A stretch of 64,000 nucleotides of DNA from Bacteroidales bacterium (lineage in GTDB: Bacteria; Bacteroidota; Bacteroidia; Bacteroidales; F082). The stretch spans positions 1 to 64,000 of the forward strand of contig JAFZKP010000028.1 of NCBI GenBank assembly GCA_017553625.1, read 5' to 3'. The notes below the pieces were generated by a model. That model saw only the letters and a program-made list of their open reading frames with translations, searched no databases and was not told where the DNA came from. The position numbers and the translations under genes are program-made. Positions within the stretch are counted from its first letter, which is position 1. Every line of letters begins with the position of its first letter. Shown one piece after another: positions 1 through 10,650 of the stretch.

Positions 1-3000
1 GATAATCTTCTCGTTGAACTTCACCTGGAAGCTCGTGAGAGGATATTCAATGTGTACGGAAGGATCATCAATGCCAGTGATGATTTCCTCAACATCGAGC
101 AGGTTTGTCTTCAATGTGTAGACAAGAGTGTAGGTGACATTTTCAGCTGCTGCCAGGGTATCAACAATGTGCAGCTTATTCTCGTAGAGAGGTTCCGACG
201 CATCGATAAGTGTGACGAATGTCTGCCACACGTTCTGGAGCGGTATCTCCTGACTGTCGCTGTCTCTTGTGCAGCTCACGAGTTCGTACTTGTCTTCGCC
301 AGGGTCGTCGCACTTGCCGTAGTTCCAGCCTATCCTCGAAGGATTTACAGTGAGAGTTACGATTGTGTCTTCAGCTGTCACATAATTGTCGAAGCTGATG
401 CTTTCAAACACTCCGACACCCGTGCATCCTCCTTGCGAGAAATGGATTGTGTCAGGTGTCACATCTCCGTCCAGGACATCGTTCACGAGGAAGTCGTTGA
501 TGCCGTCATCTTTTGCGCCGTAGACACGAATCGGATGGATGAGCTCATGGATTCTGAGACTGCTCACGAGGCTGAGTTCAGGGTTGTCGTAGCTGTCGTT
601 ATGGACGACGTGGGCTTGATATGACACAAAATGACCGAGCAATGAGCTTGTGAACAGCCACTCTCCCACTCCCGTCGCTCCGCTTGCGATGTTGCCGAAC
701 GGGATGTTCTTCAAGCCTATTTGTGCTTCGTTGCCGTTGTATGAAGCGCCGTACATCGCGAAGTCGACGGCGAGGCCTTTGTCGTTGTCGACAATCTCAG
801 GCTCTGCCGTCTCGAGGTTCACGTTCTTGGCAACGCCCATGCCTTTGTTATGGATTCTGACACCAAGTTCTGCAGGAATGCTCGGTTCGACCTTGTCTTC
901 TGTGAGAGCGTCGTCGCCGAGGATGTCGCGCTGCATGAAGTAGTCGACATACAAATCCGGGCTCGGGTTGACAGTGAGGTCGACGGGATACAACTCCATC
1001 TCAACGTCGTCACCGGTATACGGGTCGGTGAAGGTGAACGTCCCGCCGAACGAGTAAATCTTAGGTTCTGTAGGAGCGGCGTTCTTTGTCGGGATGAAAG
1101 TGATAACGGCAGTGCCATCCTGGTCTGCGCCCAACGAACCGCTTCCGTCGATACTTGTGATGTTGCTCAGCGACTTGGTGTTGATTTGGAACAACGAAGT
1201 ACAATCATTGCCTGTCGACTTATCTTTCACAACCAGATTAAGTCCAATGTTTTCGATGGAATTCTCATCGTTGCCGTTATGCACCGACAAAGTACCTTCA
1301 AACGCCTCGCGAGTCATGGTCATAGTCTGAGAGAACTTGACAGTCACTTTTGCACAAACACTGTTGCCTTCATCCCTATTAATCAACTGCTCTGTATAGT
1401 CAAATGCAAAATCCAAATCGTCTATGAATGGATTGCCGGTCTCGCCTTCTCCTTCTTTCGAGAAGAATCCTTTACCATGTGTAACAGTCAAACTATATGG
1501 CTTTACAACAGTGTTGTAATAATTCATCATTCCTATACAATTCTCACTAATTTCCTCGGGACTTTCCCAAATATCATTATCCCAGCCTGCTGGGACATCT
1601 TCCACCTTTTTAATACCTTGATCCCAATATGAAATAGACCTGTTCAATCTGTTAATAAGTGTGATAATATCATCATGTGTGACAGATGTTCCCACAAATG
1701 TCGAAGCCAGATTTTCAGCATCGCTTGACGATATGGTTCCATCAGGACTATCGTCGACCAAGATTCCCAATTCTTCAAGGAAAGTAATGGTGTTATCCTC
1801 TTCTTCCCAAGCCGGCTCTTTGAATAATGTAATTATATTTGAACATTGATGGACAAGAGTCATGATAGATTGTGCAACCAAGAAATTAGCCATGTAATTT
1901 AATGGTGACGTAGCCAACATAGCTGGAATGATAACATCTGCTCTCGGAGTAGCCGTACCATAATGGCACTCGGACCATTGTACCAAATGTGTCAAATAGC
2001 TATGCATACACATCATGGCACCGAAGCCTGGCACTGAACCGCCTCCAGTTGCTCCCAAAGCTCCCGCCACACAAATGGCTCCAGTGATTCCACCACCTGC
2101 AACAGCTTTAGCACCACCACCGTTCGCCAATCCCTCTCCAATTCCAGCTCCTGCATTTGCACCACACTTCGCTGCTTTTGCCAATTCTGGGATAGAACCA
2201 CCCAATGGGATACACTTCATTACATCAATCACAATCAACTTCGACAATTTCGAACATGGCGTGCATGATTCGTCTGATGTTGTTGGCGTCGATTCCTTAC
2301 GCTTTCCACCCATACCAATTCCCAAAGGATCACCAAACGCCAGGGTTGGACCCTTGCCTCTGCCGAATCCAATAGGAAGATGATACGGAAAGTCTGTTCC
2401 ACAATTTGTCCTCACCACGTCTTCAGAACTGGCAAGGGTCCATTGTTTTTGATCGCTACATTCATAATTGCTGATTGTATAAGCCTTTGTGTTGCACGAG
2501 CCTCTGTTGCTACGGCTTGCGACACGAGTATACTGGCAAGGCACTATGATAGTGGTAAGTGCGGGCAATGAGTCAGCGTAATCGTACAATGGTGTGAAAA
2601 CGTATTCGTCGTTGTCATCAAAGCTAATTTCCACATCGTGGGTTGTAATGAGTCCGTGGTTTGTGATGATAAGCGAGAAGCTACCTGTTTCTCCAGGTTC
2701 AAGTTCACCGGCGCCAGTATGTTCAATAGTTATAACCGGCACAGGCACATTTGTCTCGAAGACGACCACAAGGTCGAATGTGTATTGGTCCTGAACCTCT
2801 GTCGGCACCACATCCCAGGAATATGTCACCGCCTGGTATTGCATGTAAGCGTCAATATTCGTCTGAAAACCTGACAAGACCTGAATCGTGTTGTTATATT
2901 CGGCATGTTTATCCTTGCTCACCCTCACGCGATAGTATCCTTCAGGCAGGTTGTCTGCCAAGAAATGTCCATCGCTGTCGGTGTAGCCTTCCGCCACTGT

Positions 3001-6000
3001 TTCGAGCGAATAGTAGCCAATTACCGTGACGTGGGCGTCGGCGAGATGTGGTCCGTTGCCACCGTTGGTGTTGTATGTGTATTCGTCGGTGGCGTCAAAA
3101 AGGATTGAGCCAGTCGACTCGGAAACCGCAGTGATGTCGTAGTTCAAGAACTTGTGATCATCGCGTTCGCTATGAATTCCGATGCTACCTGAATATTGCA
3201 CCAGACTGATGTTGTTTTCCGGCGACAGACGCAGCGAGAAATAAGCCGTATCGTTGACAGCTATTGAAGAAAGCGTGTCGCTTCCCACCAACGACATCCA
3301 TTCCACGTCAGGAAGCTCAATGGTTATCTTTCCGGTCTCGGCAGTTCCGCCGTTGACAAGCATCACGTCGACAATCTTGCTCTTGCCTTTTGTCATGTTT
3401 GTCGTGATAGAGGTCGGATATATGTCGAGAGCGCTTCTGGCAGGCTTGCAATAATACCATACCGAGAACTGTGTCTCCGCGCCTTCAGCACTCGTGACCT
3501 TCAGTTTAAGCTCCTCATAATTAAAGCCTTCCGTCAAGGTGGAGCCGCTAATTGTATAAATCAGGTAATCGGCATCTAATCCGCCGAGGCTCAATGGCAT
3601 CGCTGACACCGAGCATCCCGCTATGCTTGACACTTGTGTCACAGTCAGACCTGTCAACGGGAGGTTGCTCTTGTTTCTGATGAGAATCGAGTCGGTAACA
3701 GACCAGCCCTGGTCAACAAGGCATGTCCTGTCTTCATTGTTATTCAAAATCGCCATGCCCGGAATATTGAACGAGTCGTGTATCGCCACGCTGGTGCTTC
3801 CCGCCCTTCCAGAGTTCACGACATAATAACCCGATTCGGTAGCAAGAGGTTTGAATGAAGTGGAGTATTCTCCGCTGGCGTTGGTATGCGCCATGATGGT
3901 ACGTCTCACGTCCATCACTATGACGCTGACTTCCACGTCGAGGTCAGCCGCAGGGTTGTCCTCCCAGTCTTTCACGGTACCCGTAATCGGAATAGTGCTG
4001 CCCATGGAGTACACCGTTCCCTCGACATTAGTCGTGAATGTATAAAGATTGGCGACTCCACCTATTATATTAATGGTGTCAGCCAAAGCTCCACTGCTTA
4101 CGATGACACTTGCCTCGTAATTGTATTTAGGCGTTGTAGGATGGAATCCAAGGACCAAAAGACCGCCACTCATGTCATTCCAGCCCGAAGCTTTTGTATA
4201 TGAGAACATCGAGGCATCGGTGCCTGTCAGACTTATCTCAATGTCATTCAAGAGATAGTAGCCGCTCACCGCCACCGACATTGAGGCGTTGCCGTTCAAC
4301 GTTATCTCGCCAAAGTCGACTTCGCTGTTGCTTACCAACAATTCCGGAGTCACCTTGACATAGAACGAATGAACTGGTGATGTCACTTCATGGCATGCGT
4401 TTCTTGCCACCACATACCAGTTGTATTTATGATGGTTCTGCAATGATGACGACAAACTGACGTAGCTGTTGCCAAGTCCTGGGATATACGGCTCATCCGG
4501 TTCAGGACCGCTTGCATCCCAAAGGTAAATGTCGTACAAATCGGCGTTTGTCACGGAGTTCCAGAGCAACGAAACAGGCATGTTCTTTATGGTGTCGGCA
4601 CCTGCACTCGCTAACGTTGACGGTGTCATCAATGAGAACTCGCCAAGAGGTTTTCTGTGGAATTCCACTGTAAACTGGTGAACGCTGTCGCAGCTGTGCG
4701 ATGACGTGAGCGAGTCGTAATAAACGCCGCTTTCCGTCAAGGTCTTGCCGTGCCATTTGATGCTCACCGAGTCACAGACAAAACGCTCTTCCTCGATGAA
4801 ATATTTAGGATGCACCGTAAGGTCGAGATGCATGATGCTGTCGAATCCGAGATATGAGTAGCCCACGTTGGTGTAAATGCTGTTGCCAACCGCCGGTGTA
4901 ACTACATTGAATCCGTTGTCGTTGTAGCTCTCACCCTGGCAAATCTCAGCGTAGATTGTGTTTTCTATGACATAGCTTCCAAACTCGAAGCAACCCATAT
5001 CGATGGCGTCGATGATACGCTCCGCGCCCGCGAGGTCTGTTGCCGGTGGTGTGATGCCCGTTGTCGTTCCCACATCGATACAAGCCGACGTAGGAGTCAG
5101 CTGCCACGACCACTCGCCATCCTCATAGCTCACGCCGGCGGCAGGTGTAGGATTGAGGAAAGCCACATAGTTGGCTTCTGGATCAGAGCCGAAGTTGTCG
5201 GCACTCAGGTTGATGTTGCCTGTACCAGTATATCCTCCCGTGATAGCGCTGTAAGTTATCACGGCATTATTGCCTTCAATCTGGGTGTTTCCTCCCGAGT
5301 CGTTACCCCAGATGATGGTGTTCACAATGCTTCCGCAACCACTGTTATATGCATATATTGCGCTTCCGTAGTTGTTCACAATGTTGCAGTTTATGATGCT
5401 TGCGGAATTGTACATGTAAACAGCCTTATCCCCATTGTTTGCCACCAGGCAGTTGTCCATCACCGAGCCGTCGAGATAAATGCCTCTGTTGTTCTTGATT
5501 ATCACGCAATGGCTCAATGTCGCCGAAGTCGCCTTGATGCCGTACGATTCGTTATAGCATCCTGTGATGACGCAGTTGCGCACATGGCAGTTAGCGGCGA
5601 TTTCCATGTTGCTGGCGTAGCCCCCAATGCCATCGTATCTGCCGTTTCTCACTGTGAAGCCGTCGAAATATGTCGTGGTGGTGAAACCTGCCACCTGATA
5701 CACCACGCGCTGGGTATTCTGTCCGTCAAGGATGGTGGCGTTTGTTTCCAAGTCACGCAGTGTGAGGTCGTAGTCGGCGGGTTCGTTGCCAGCGAAGCCA
5801 CCGTACAAGCTCACGCCGTTGCGAAGATTTAAGGCGTTGTGGTCTGCCACGCCATCGCCGGTGTATGTACCTGCCGCCACCCATACCGACACGCCGGGAA
5901 AGTTCGATGCCACGCCGACAGCCTTGTTGATGTCCGACATGGCGTTGTCCCACGACGTTCCGTTCTGGCTTCCCGCGCCTGTTTCGGTGACATATACGAT

Positions 6001-8811
6001 GCCGCCGCTGTATGAAGGAATGGCCGTGATGCCGTAAGCCGACTCATAGCATCCCATGTCGATTGCACCTTGCTGTGTTCGGGTGTTGCCCGCAAGGTCT
6101 TTATCAGGCACCGTGATGCCTTCCGATGTTCCTCTGTTGATACAGAAAGAGCCATCGGCAAGCTGCCATGACCATGAGCCTGGTGTCGCCTCCACACCTG
6201 CTGTCGTTGAAGGCGTCGTGAAATGAGGTCCGAAGATGTCGGAATTACCGTCTGACAACGCTATGTTAGCGTTTCCATCCCAGCCGTCGGTGATGGCGCT
6301 GTACGAGACGACCATATTTGAGCCTCTCATCTGCAGTTGGTTGGAGTCTTCCTCGTTGCCCCACACGATGGTGTTCACCACATTGCTCGCCCCCCAGCTC
6401 TCGTTATTGGCGGTGATGCCACATCCGAGGTTCTTCACCACGTCGCAGTTTATCACATTTGAATAATATGACATATAAACGCCGCCCGCAAAACTTGTTC
6501 CTGTGTTGTTTGCCACGAGGCAGTTGTCTAAAGTACCGCCACTTCTTAATGACACACCACCCACGTTATTACTGGAATTGTTTCTTATCACACAATTTTT
6601 AATCTCAGAGTCGCTTGCATAAACACCACCGACATTATCATCATAAGTTGAATAACTCGTGCTGCTGTTGTCACTTATCTCGCACCCTGTAATTGTTGAG
6701 CTACCATTTGCATAAACTCCACCGCCACCATATTCGCAAGTGTTTCCGGTAATAGTGCTGTTTGAGAGGCTGGTCGATATCAAAGACACGCCACCGCCGT
6801 AATTACCGCTATTGCCGCTCACCGTTACTCCACTCACTGTCGAATACTCGGCATATAAGCCTCCCCCGTAATATCCGCTGTTGTTTTCAAGAGAGCAACC
6901 TGTCATGGTGGTATATTTCATATAAACGCCACCGCCATAACTGTTAGCTGTGTTGCTGTTTATCACGCAGTTTTCAATATTTGAGGGGTGGTCGCTGTCA
7001 GCATTCATGTAAATACCACCGCCTTCAGCGTAGTTGTCAGCCGTAGTGTTATTGGTGATGGTACAGTTGCGCACATAGCTTTTCCCGCGGAGATACATTC
7101 CTGCACCCTGATCGTTTGACTTATAACCATTTCTAATGGTGAAGCCGTCGATGTATGTAATGTCTGAAAAATGAATATCTTGATACACAACACGTTGGAC
7201 GTTCTGTCCGTCGAGGATGGTCTTGTTTGTGTCGAAGTCTCTCAGCGAGAGGTCGTAGTCTTTAGCCTCATTGCCCGCAAAGCCGCCGTAGAGGCTCACT
7301 CCGTTATAGATGGTGAAGGCGTTGTTTGCCGCCACGCTGTCGCCGATGTATGTTCCGGCCGCCACCCAAACCTTATGCAGACCGTTGACGCGCGCCTGCC
7401 CGATGGCGTAGTTGATGTCGCCAGTGGCGTCTGCCCATGAAGTACCAGTCTTGTTACCTGCTCCATTAGGCACAACATACACTATCTCGTCGAAAGTCGG
7501 TATTGTGGTCGCAGTGAAGTTCGACTCGTAGCATCCCATATCGATGATGCCTTGCTGCACACGGTCGTTGCCCGCGAGGTCTTTCTCAGGAACTGAAATG
7601 CCTTCCGATGTTCCTCTGTTGGCGCATACCGAGCCGTCAGTGAGCTGCCATGACCATGAGCCAGGAGTCGCTTCCACACCCGCTGTGGTTGAAGGGCTTG
7701 CAAACTTCGGATGATAAAAACCCGTACCAGTGTTATCCACGTCGAGGATGACGTTGTTGATGCCGCTGCAGCCTCCGCCGACAGCGCTGTTGGTGGCAGT
7801 GATGCCCGAGCCTGCCATGTCAAGAGGCGTGCCGTTTTTCTCGTTGCCCCACACTATTGTGTTGATTATGACTCCACTACCGTTGATGCCGCCGCCATCG
7901 TTGCGCACGACGTCGCAGTTTGTCAACTTTGAATCACCGCTCCAGGATTCCGACCACATAAACACGCCGCCTGTAATTGCCCCACCTGTGTTGTTTGCCA
8001 CGAGGCAGTTCTCAAGAGTGGCGCCGTATTCCAGACTGACACCACCGGTGTTGTAACTGCTGTTGTTTTTGATAATACAGTTTTTTATTACAACATCATG
8101 GTACGCACAGATTCCGCCAGCATAAGCATCACTGATGCCAGGATAATTCTGTACATTGTTGGCGATTAAGCATCCTGATATTGTTGAGCCCGAATAAGCA
8201 TACACACCGGCACCCCAATATTGGCAGACGTTATCTGTTATCGAGCTGTTCAAGAGATTGGAATAATACATATACACACCGCCGCCGCCACTGTTTGATG
8301 ATTCGTTGTCTCTCACGACGCAATTTGTCATAGTGGTGTAATTCATATAAACTCCGCCTCCCGAGTTTGTCTGGATTCCGTTCTGTATTGTGAAGCCGTC
8401 GATGCAGATCGTTTCGTATGAACTGCCGTCAGAATATAGCACGCGCTGGACGTTCTGACCGTCGAGGATGGTTTTGTTTGTCTCGAAGTCTCTCAACGAA
8501 AGGTCGTAGGTCTTCGGTTCGTCGCCCGCGAAGCCGCCGTAGATGTTCACGCCTCGTGCCATGGTGAAGGCGTTGTTGTCGACATTGCCGTCGCCGTAAT
8601 ATGTGCCGGCTGCAATCCACACCGGCAGTTTGCCGTTGCTTGCCGCCGCAGTGATTGCCGCGTTGATGTCGCCGTAAGCATCAGCCCACGAGGTGCCGTC
8701 ACCAGTACCAGATGGGGTGACATAAACAACACCGTCATACGACTGCGCACTTGCCGCATACGGGAAAACCATCACAAAAAGCAAAATGACAAAGGCAGAA
8801 AGTTTCCTCAT
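1..8811 (-). CDS. Giant secreted beta-helix/FN3-like surface protein, C-terminus outside window
   Basis: An open frame of 2937 codons runs leftwards from an ATG at 8811 and leaves the window; I read it in sections and met no stop. Residues 1-23 form a signal peptide ending in ASAQ. Three related right-handed beta-helix modules follow, at about residues 24-430, 437-930 and 933-1276. Each opens with a VYV..G.G...TSW motif, then WVAAGTY, LYGGFAG and LDGQN.QRV, and contains many short N-C-x-I/V rungs. Next come an FN3-like domain (about 1390-1485), a carboxypeptidase-regulatory-like domain (about 1596-1655), a second one near 1924-1960, and a CARDB-like segment. A Gly/Ala-rich stretch lies at about 2190-2275 and is followed by helical sequence with Cys pairs. 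Likely an exported adhesin or surface protein. A type IX sorting domain is expected beyond the edge but is not seen. Transcribed from a TATTTTTG box at 8864-8871. Confidence 0.9.
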   Translation of the reverse strand, partial: MRKLSAFVILLFVMVFPYAASAQSYDGVVYVTPSGTGDGTSWADAYGDINAAITAAASNGKLPVWIAAGTYYGDGNVDNNAFTMARGVNIYGGFAGDEPKTYDLSLRDFETNKTILDGQNVQRVLYSDGSSYETICIDGFTIQNGIQTNSGGGVYMNYTTMTNCVVRDNESSNSGGGGVYMYYSNLLNSSITDNVCQYWGAGVYAYSGSTISGCLIANNVQNYPGISDAYAGGICAYHDVVIKNCIIKNNSSYNTGGVSLEYGATLENCLVANNTGGAITGGVFMWSESWSGDSKLTNCDVVRNDGGGINGSGVIINTIVWGNEKNGTPLDMAGSGITATNSAVGGGCSGINNVILDVDNTGTGFYHPKFASPSTTAGVEATPGSWSWQLTDGSVCANRGTSEGISVPEKDLAGNDRVQQGIIDMGCYESNFTATTIPTFDEIVYVVPNGAGNKTGTSWADATGDINYAIGQARVNGLHKVWVAAGTYIGDSVAANNAFTIYNGVSLYGGFAGNEAKDYDLSLRDFDTNKTILDGQNVQRVVYQDIHFSDITYIDGFTIRNGYKSNDQGAGMYLRGKSYVRNCTITNNTTADNYAEGGGIYMNADSDHPSNIENCVINSNTANSYGGGVYMKYTTMTGCSLENNSGYYGGGLYAEYSTVSGVTVSGNSGNYGGGVSLISTSLSNSTITGNTCEYGGGGVYANGSSTITGCEISDNSSTSYSTYDDNVGGVYASDSEIKNCVIRNNSSNNVGGVSLRSGGTLDNCLVANNTGTSFAGGVYMSYYSNVINCDVVKNLGCGITANNESWGASNVVNTIVWGNEEDSNQLQMRGSNMVVSYSAITDGWDGNANIALSDGNSDIFGPHFTTPSTTAGVEATPGSWSWQLADGSFCINRGTSEGITVPDKDLAGNTRTQQGAIDMGCYESAYGITAIPSYSGGIVYVTETGAGSQNGTSWDNAMSDINKAVGVASNFPGVSVWVAAGTYTGDGVADHNALNLRNGVSLYGGFAGNEPADYDLTLRDLETNATILDGQNTQRVVYQVAGFTTTTYFDGFTVRNGRYDGIGGYASNMEIAANCHVRNCVITGCYNESYGIKATSATLSHCVIIKNNRGIYLDGSVMDNCLVANNGDKAVYMYNSASIINCNIVNNYGSAIYAYNSGCGSIVNTIIWGNDSGGNTQIEGNNAVITYSAITGGYTGTGNINLSADNFGSDPEANYVAFLNPTPAAGVSYEDGEWSWQLTPTSACIDVGTTTGITPPATDLAGAERIIDAIDMGCFEFGSYVIENTIYAEICQGESYNDNGFNVVTPAVGNSIYTNVGYSYLGFDSIMHLDLTVHPKYFIEEERFVCDSVSIKWHGKTLTESGVYYDSLTSSHSCDSVHQFTVEFHRKPLGEFSLMTPSTLASAGADTIKNMPVSLLWNSVTNADLYDIYLWDASGPEPDEPYIPGLGNSYVSLSSSLQNHHKYNWYVVARNACHEVTSPVHSFYVKVTPELLVSNSEVDFGEITLNGNASMSVAVSGYYLLNDIEISLTGTDASMFSYTKASGWNDMSGGLLVLGFHPTTPKYNYEASVIVSSGALADTINIIGGVANLYTFTTNVEGTVYSMGSTIPITGTVKDWEDNPAADLDVEVSVIVMDVRRTIMAHTNASGEYSTSFKPLATESGYYVVNSGRAGSTSVAIHDSFNIPGMAILNNNEDRTCLVDQGWSVTDSILIRNKSNLPLTGLTVTQVSSIAGCSVSAMPLSLGGLDADYLIYTISGSTLTEGFNYEELKLKVTSAEGAETQFSVWYYCKPARSALDIYPTSITTNMTKGKSKIVDVMLVNGGTAETGKITIELPDVEWMSLVGSDTLSSIAVNDTAYFSLRLSPENNISLVQYSGSIGIHSERDDHKFLNYDITAVSESTGSILFDATDEYTYNTNGGNGPHLADAHVTVIGYYSLETVAEGYTDSDGHFLADNLPEGYYRVRVSKDKHAEYNNTIQVLSGFQTNIDAYMQYQAVTYSWDVVPTEVQDQYTFDLVVVFETNVPVPVITIEHTGAGELEPGETGSFSLIITNHGLITTHDVEISFDDNDEYVFTPLYDYADSLPALTTIIVPCQYTRVASRSNRGSCNTKAYTISNYECSDQKQWTLASSEDVVRTNCGTDFPYHLPIGFGRGKGPTLAFGDPLGIGMGGKRKESTPTTSDESCTPCSKLSKLIVIDVMKCIPLGGSIPELAKAAKCGANAGAGIGEGLANGGGAKAVAGGGITGAICVAGALGATGGGSVPGFGAMMCMHSYLTHLVQWSECHYGTATPRADVIIPAMLATSPLNYMANFLVAQSIMTLVHQCSNIITLFKEPAWEEEDNTITFLEELGILVDDSPDGTISSSDAENLASTFVGTSVTHDDIITLINRLNRSISYWDQGIKKVEDVPAGWDNDIWESPEEISENCIGMMNYYNTVVKPYSLTVTHGKGFFSKEGEGETGNPFIDDLDFAFDYTEQLINRDEGNSVCAKVTVKFSQTMTMTREAFEGTLSVHNGNDENSIENIGLNLVVKDKSTGNDCTSLFQINTKSLSNITSIDGSGSLGADQDGTAVITFIPTKNAAPTEPKIYSFGGTFTFTDPYTGDDVEMELYPVDLTVNPSPDLYVDYFMQRDILGDDALTEDKVEPSIPAELGVRIHNKGMGVAKNVNLETAEPEIVDNDKGLAVDFAMYGASYNGNEAQIGLKNIPFGNIASGATGVGEWLFTSSLLGHFVSYQAHVVHNDSYDNPELSLVSSLRIHELIHPIRVYGAKDDGINDFLVNDVLDGDVTPDTIHFSQGGCTGVGVFESISFDNYVTAEDTIVTLTVNPSRIGWNYGKCDDPGEDKYELVSCTRDSDSQEIPLQNVWQTFVTLIDASEPLYENKLHIVDTLAAAENVTYTLVYTLKTNLLDVEEIITGIDDPSVHIEYPLTSFQVKFNEKII
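4985..8742 (-). repeat. Three intragenic beta-helix modules (about 1.0-1.5 kb each)
   Basis: Within the giant gene, units beginning near 8742, 7500 and 6015 repeat the same order of motifs. The head is a Pmp-like TSWADA segment. Then come a GGFAGNE motif and an LDGQN-VQRV motif, encoded by nearly identical DNA around 8450-8480, 7195-7230 and 5715-5745. A rung array follows, then a closing SWSWQLT....GTS.GI motif and DMGCYE. The shared DNA indicates internal duplication. The second module is the longest. Confidence 0.8.
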
Positions 8812-8863
8812 AATCTAAAATCTGGTTATATACCATCAGACTCTTCGGTTTTATCAAGCTGTT

Positions 8864-8871
8864 CAAAAATA
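8864..8871 (-). promoter_or_regulatory. -7 box (TATTTTTG) for giant surface-protein gene
   Basis: The reverse strand reads TATTTTTG, matching the Bacteroidetes TAnnTTTG -7 element, about 50 nt upstream of the ATG at 8811. The stretch 8812-8958 between this gene and pyrD holds nothing else except an AT-rich 18-bp palindrome near 8910-8930. Confidence 0.55.
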
Positions 8872-8958
8872 ACAACTCACAAAAATATATAATATTTTTG
8901 AGATGGCTATAAGTAAAATTACTTATAATTTCAAAAAAAACGCAGATTAATAAGAAAA

Positions 8959-9870
8959 TTACAGAATCATGCCGCCGACAAGCTCGTTAACATCCTTAAC
9001 GCCATGTCTCTCACAGTATTCCACTATGCCTTTTGCGACCTTTCCGGAAATTGCAGGGTCGATGAAATTCGCAGTGCCTATTTGTATTGCGGAGGCTCCT
9101 GCGAGGAGAAACTCTATCGCGTCGGTGGCTGACGAGATGCCGCCAAGCCCGATGACAGGAATCTTCACGGCTTTTGCCACCTGCCAAACCATGCGCAACG
9201 CCACAGGCTTAACGCAAGCACCAGACAATCCGCCTGTCACCATCGACAAGACCGGCTTTCTTGTCTCAGCATCGATTGCCATTCCAAGCAATGTGTTGAT
9301 TAACGACACCGAGTCGGCACCGGCAGCCTCTGCAGCGAGCGCTATCTCGGCAATGTTCGTGACATTAGGCGACAGCTTGACAATCAGATGCTTATGATAA
9401 ACGTCACGAACAGCCTTCACAACCTGTTCGATTCCACTGCACGTCACGCCGAACGCCATGCCACCCTGTTTCACGTTGGGGCACGACACATTCAACTCGA
9501 TGGCAGGGATGTCATCCAGCGCATCCATTTTCGCGGCAGCGGTGACATAGTCGTCGATGTTCGAGCCGCTCACGTTGACAATCACATTGGTTTCAAAATG
9601 TCTGATTCTTGGATAAATCGTCTCGATGAAATAATCCACGCCCTTGTTTTGTAGTCCGACGCAGTTCAGCATGCCCATCGGCGTCTCCGCCATTCGCGGG
9701 TAAGGGTTGCCTTCGCGGTGATGCAAAGTCGTTCCCTTCACTATGATGCCGCCGAGTTCCGAGAGGTCGACGAAGTCAGCGTATTCCTCGCCGTAGCCAA
9801 ACGTCCCCGACGCTGTCATGACGGGGTTCTTGAGGGTCAGACCCTTCAGTTTTATCTCAGTCTTTACCAT
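8959..9870 (-). CDS. pyrD: Dihydroorotate dehydrogenase, catalytic subunit (class 1B)
   Basis: Oxidises dihydroorotate to orotate, the fourth step of pyrimidine synthesis, with FMN in a TIM barrel. At 303 aa it has normal class 1B length. The active-site base is Cys130 in NVSCPN, as in class 1B enzymes (class 2 uses Ser). Other family motifs are ASGTFGYG near residue 20, VGLQNKG near 71 and IGLGGI followed by an FMN phosphate site near the C-terminus. The start codon overlaps the end of pyrK (CTATGGTAA), so the two subunits are translationally coupled. This pairing with PyrK identifies the NAD-linked heterotetramer. Confidence 0.96.
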   Translation of the reverse strand: MVKTEIKLKGLTLKNPVMTASGTFGYGEEYADFVDLSELGGIIVKGTTLHHREGNPYPRMAETPMGMLNCVGLQNKGVDYFIETIYPRIRHFETNVIVNVSGSNIDDYVTAAAKMDALDDIPAIELNVSCPNVKQGGMAFGVTCSGIEQVVKAVRDVYHKHLIVKLSPNVTNIAEIALAAEAAGADSVSLINTLLGMAIDAETRKPVLSMVTGGLSGACVKPVALRMVWQVAKAVKIPVIGLGGISSATDAIEFLLAGASAIQIGTANFIDPAISGKVAKGIVEYCERHGVKDVNELVGGMIL

Positions 9871-10640
9871 AGCAGCCTCTCAACATTAAATACCGGACCT
9901 TCTTTACAAACGCACAGATTACCTTCCTTGGTGCTTTCCACGCAGCACAGGCAGGCGCCGATGCCACACGCCATCTGGTTCTCGAGCGACACCTCGCACC
10001 AGATGCCTTTTTCTCTTGCGACCTTAGCCACCGCTTTCATCATCGGCATGGGACCGCACGCATATATCTTATTGATTTCCATCGTATTCCACAGGCTATG
10101 GTCGGTAACGAAACCCTTCTCCCCCATCGAACCGTCGTTCGTGGTGATGAAGACATCGCCGACAGCACGGAAACGGTCTAACAACATCAGGTCGGAACCC
10201 GTTCTGCCGCCTAATAAGAATGAAATGCGATGAATCGCATCTCTACATGAAATATTGGAATGTATTGTTTTCGCAAAATACAACAACGGTGCGATACCGA
10301 TACCACCACCTATTAATAATACGTTGTCATCCTTCTCAGGCATGGTGAAACCGTTGCCCAACGGCAGCACAATGTTAACCCTTGCGCCCACAGGCAGGGC
10401 ACACAGCGTCTTGGTGCCTTCGTGTTTCTCCTGAATCAGCAGGTCTATCGTGTTGTTTTGGTAATCGACGTCATGGATGGAAATAGGACGTCGCAGATAC
10501 GCCTTGTCGCACCCGTCGACGCGCACGTTAACGAACTGACCGCCACGGATTTCAGGCAACGGCGTTGATGATTTCAATTTCAACAACGCCGCTCGCTGAA
10601 ACGACTGTTTCTCAACTACAATGAAATCAATAATTTTCAT
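9864..10640 (-). CDS. pyrK: Dihydroorotate dehydrogenase electron-transfer subunit
   Basis: A 258-aa FAD and 2Fe-2S protein that passes electrons from PyrD to NAD+. An RRPISI flavin motif lies in the N-terminal barrel, GGGIGIAPL in the NAD-binding half, and a cluster motif CGIGACLCC followed by a fourth Cys in LCVCKEG near the C-terminus. I place the start at the ATG at 10640 (MKIIDF). The frame is open further upstream only because it reads through a repeat array. Odd feature: between the helix after [13 protein letters not shown] and the strand SFLLGGRT, the protein carries the residues RDAIHRIS. These are encoded by a copy of a DNA inverted-repeat element at about 10220-10247, also found at 22523. 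Confidence 0.95.
   Translation of the reverse strand: MKIIDFIVVEKQSFQRAALLKLKSSTPLPEIRGGQFVNVRVDGCDKAYLRRPISIHDVDYQNNTIDLLIQEKHEGTKTLCALPVGARVNIVLPLGNGFTMPEKDDNVLLIGGGIGIAPLLYFAKTIHSNISCRDAIHRISFLLGGRTGSDLMLLDRFRAVGDVFITTNDGSMGEKGFVTDHSLWNTMEINKIYACGPMPMMKAVAKVAREKGIWCEVSLENQMACGIGACLCCVESTKEGNLCVCKEGPVFNVERLLW
10220..10247. repeat. GTAGAGA-type inverted repeat inserted in pyrK frame
   Basis: Read on the reverse strand this is GTAGAGATGCGA, then TTCA, then TCGCATTTC. The 18-nt core AGATGCGATTCATCGCAT is identical to the core of the intergenic copy at about 22524-22544. It lies inside the pyrK coding sequence in an open frame. Confidence 0.75.
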
Positions 10641-10650
10641 AATAAATTTG

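Noticed and set aside
52..2383. Plus-strand open frames over the first kilobases (for example 52-624, 850-1632, 2015-2383)
   Set aside because: They lie opposite the continuous minus-strand frame of the giant protein, have no family resemblance and only reflect its codon pattern.
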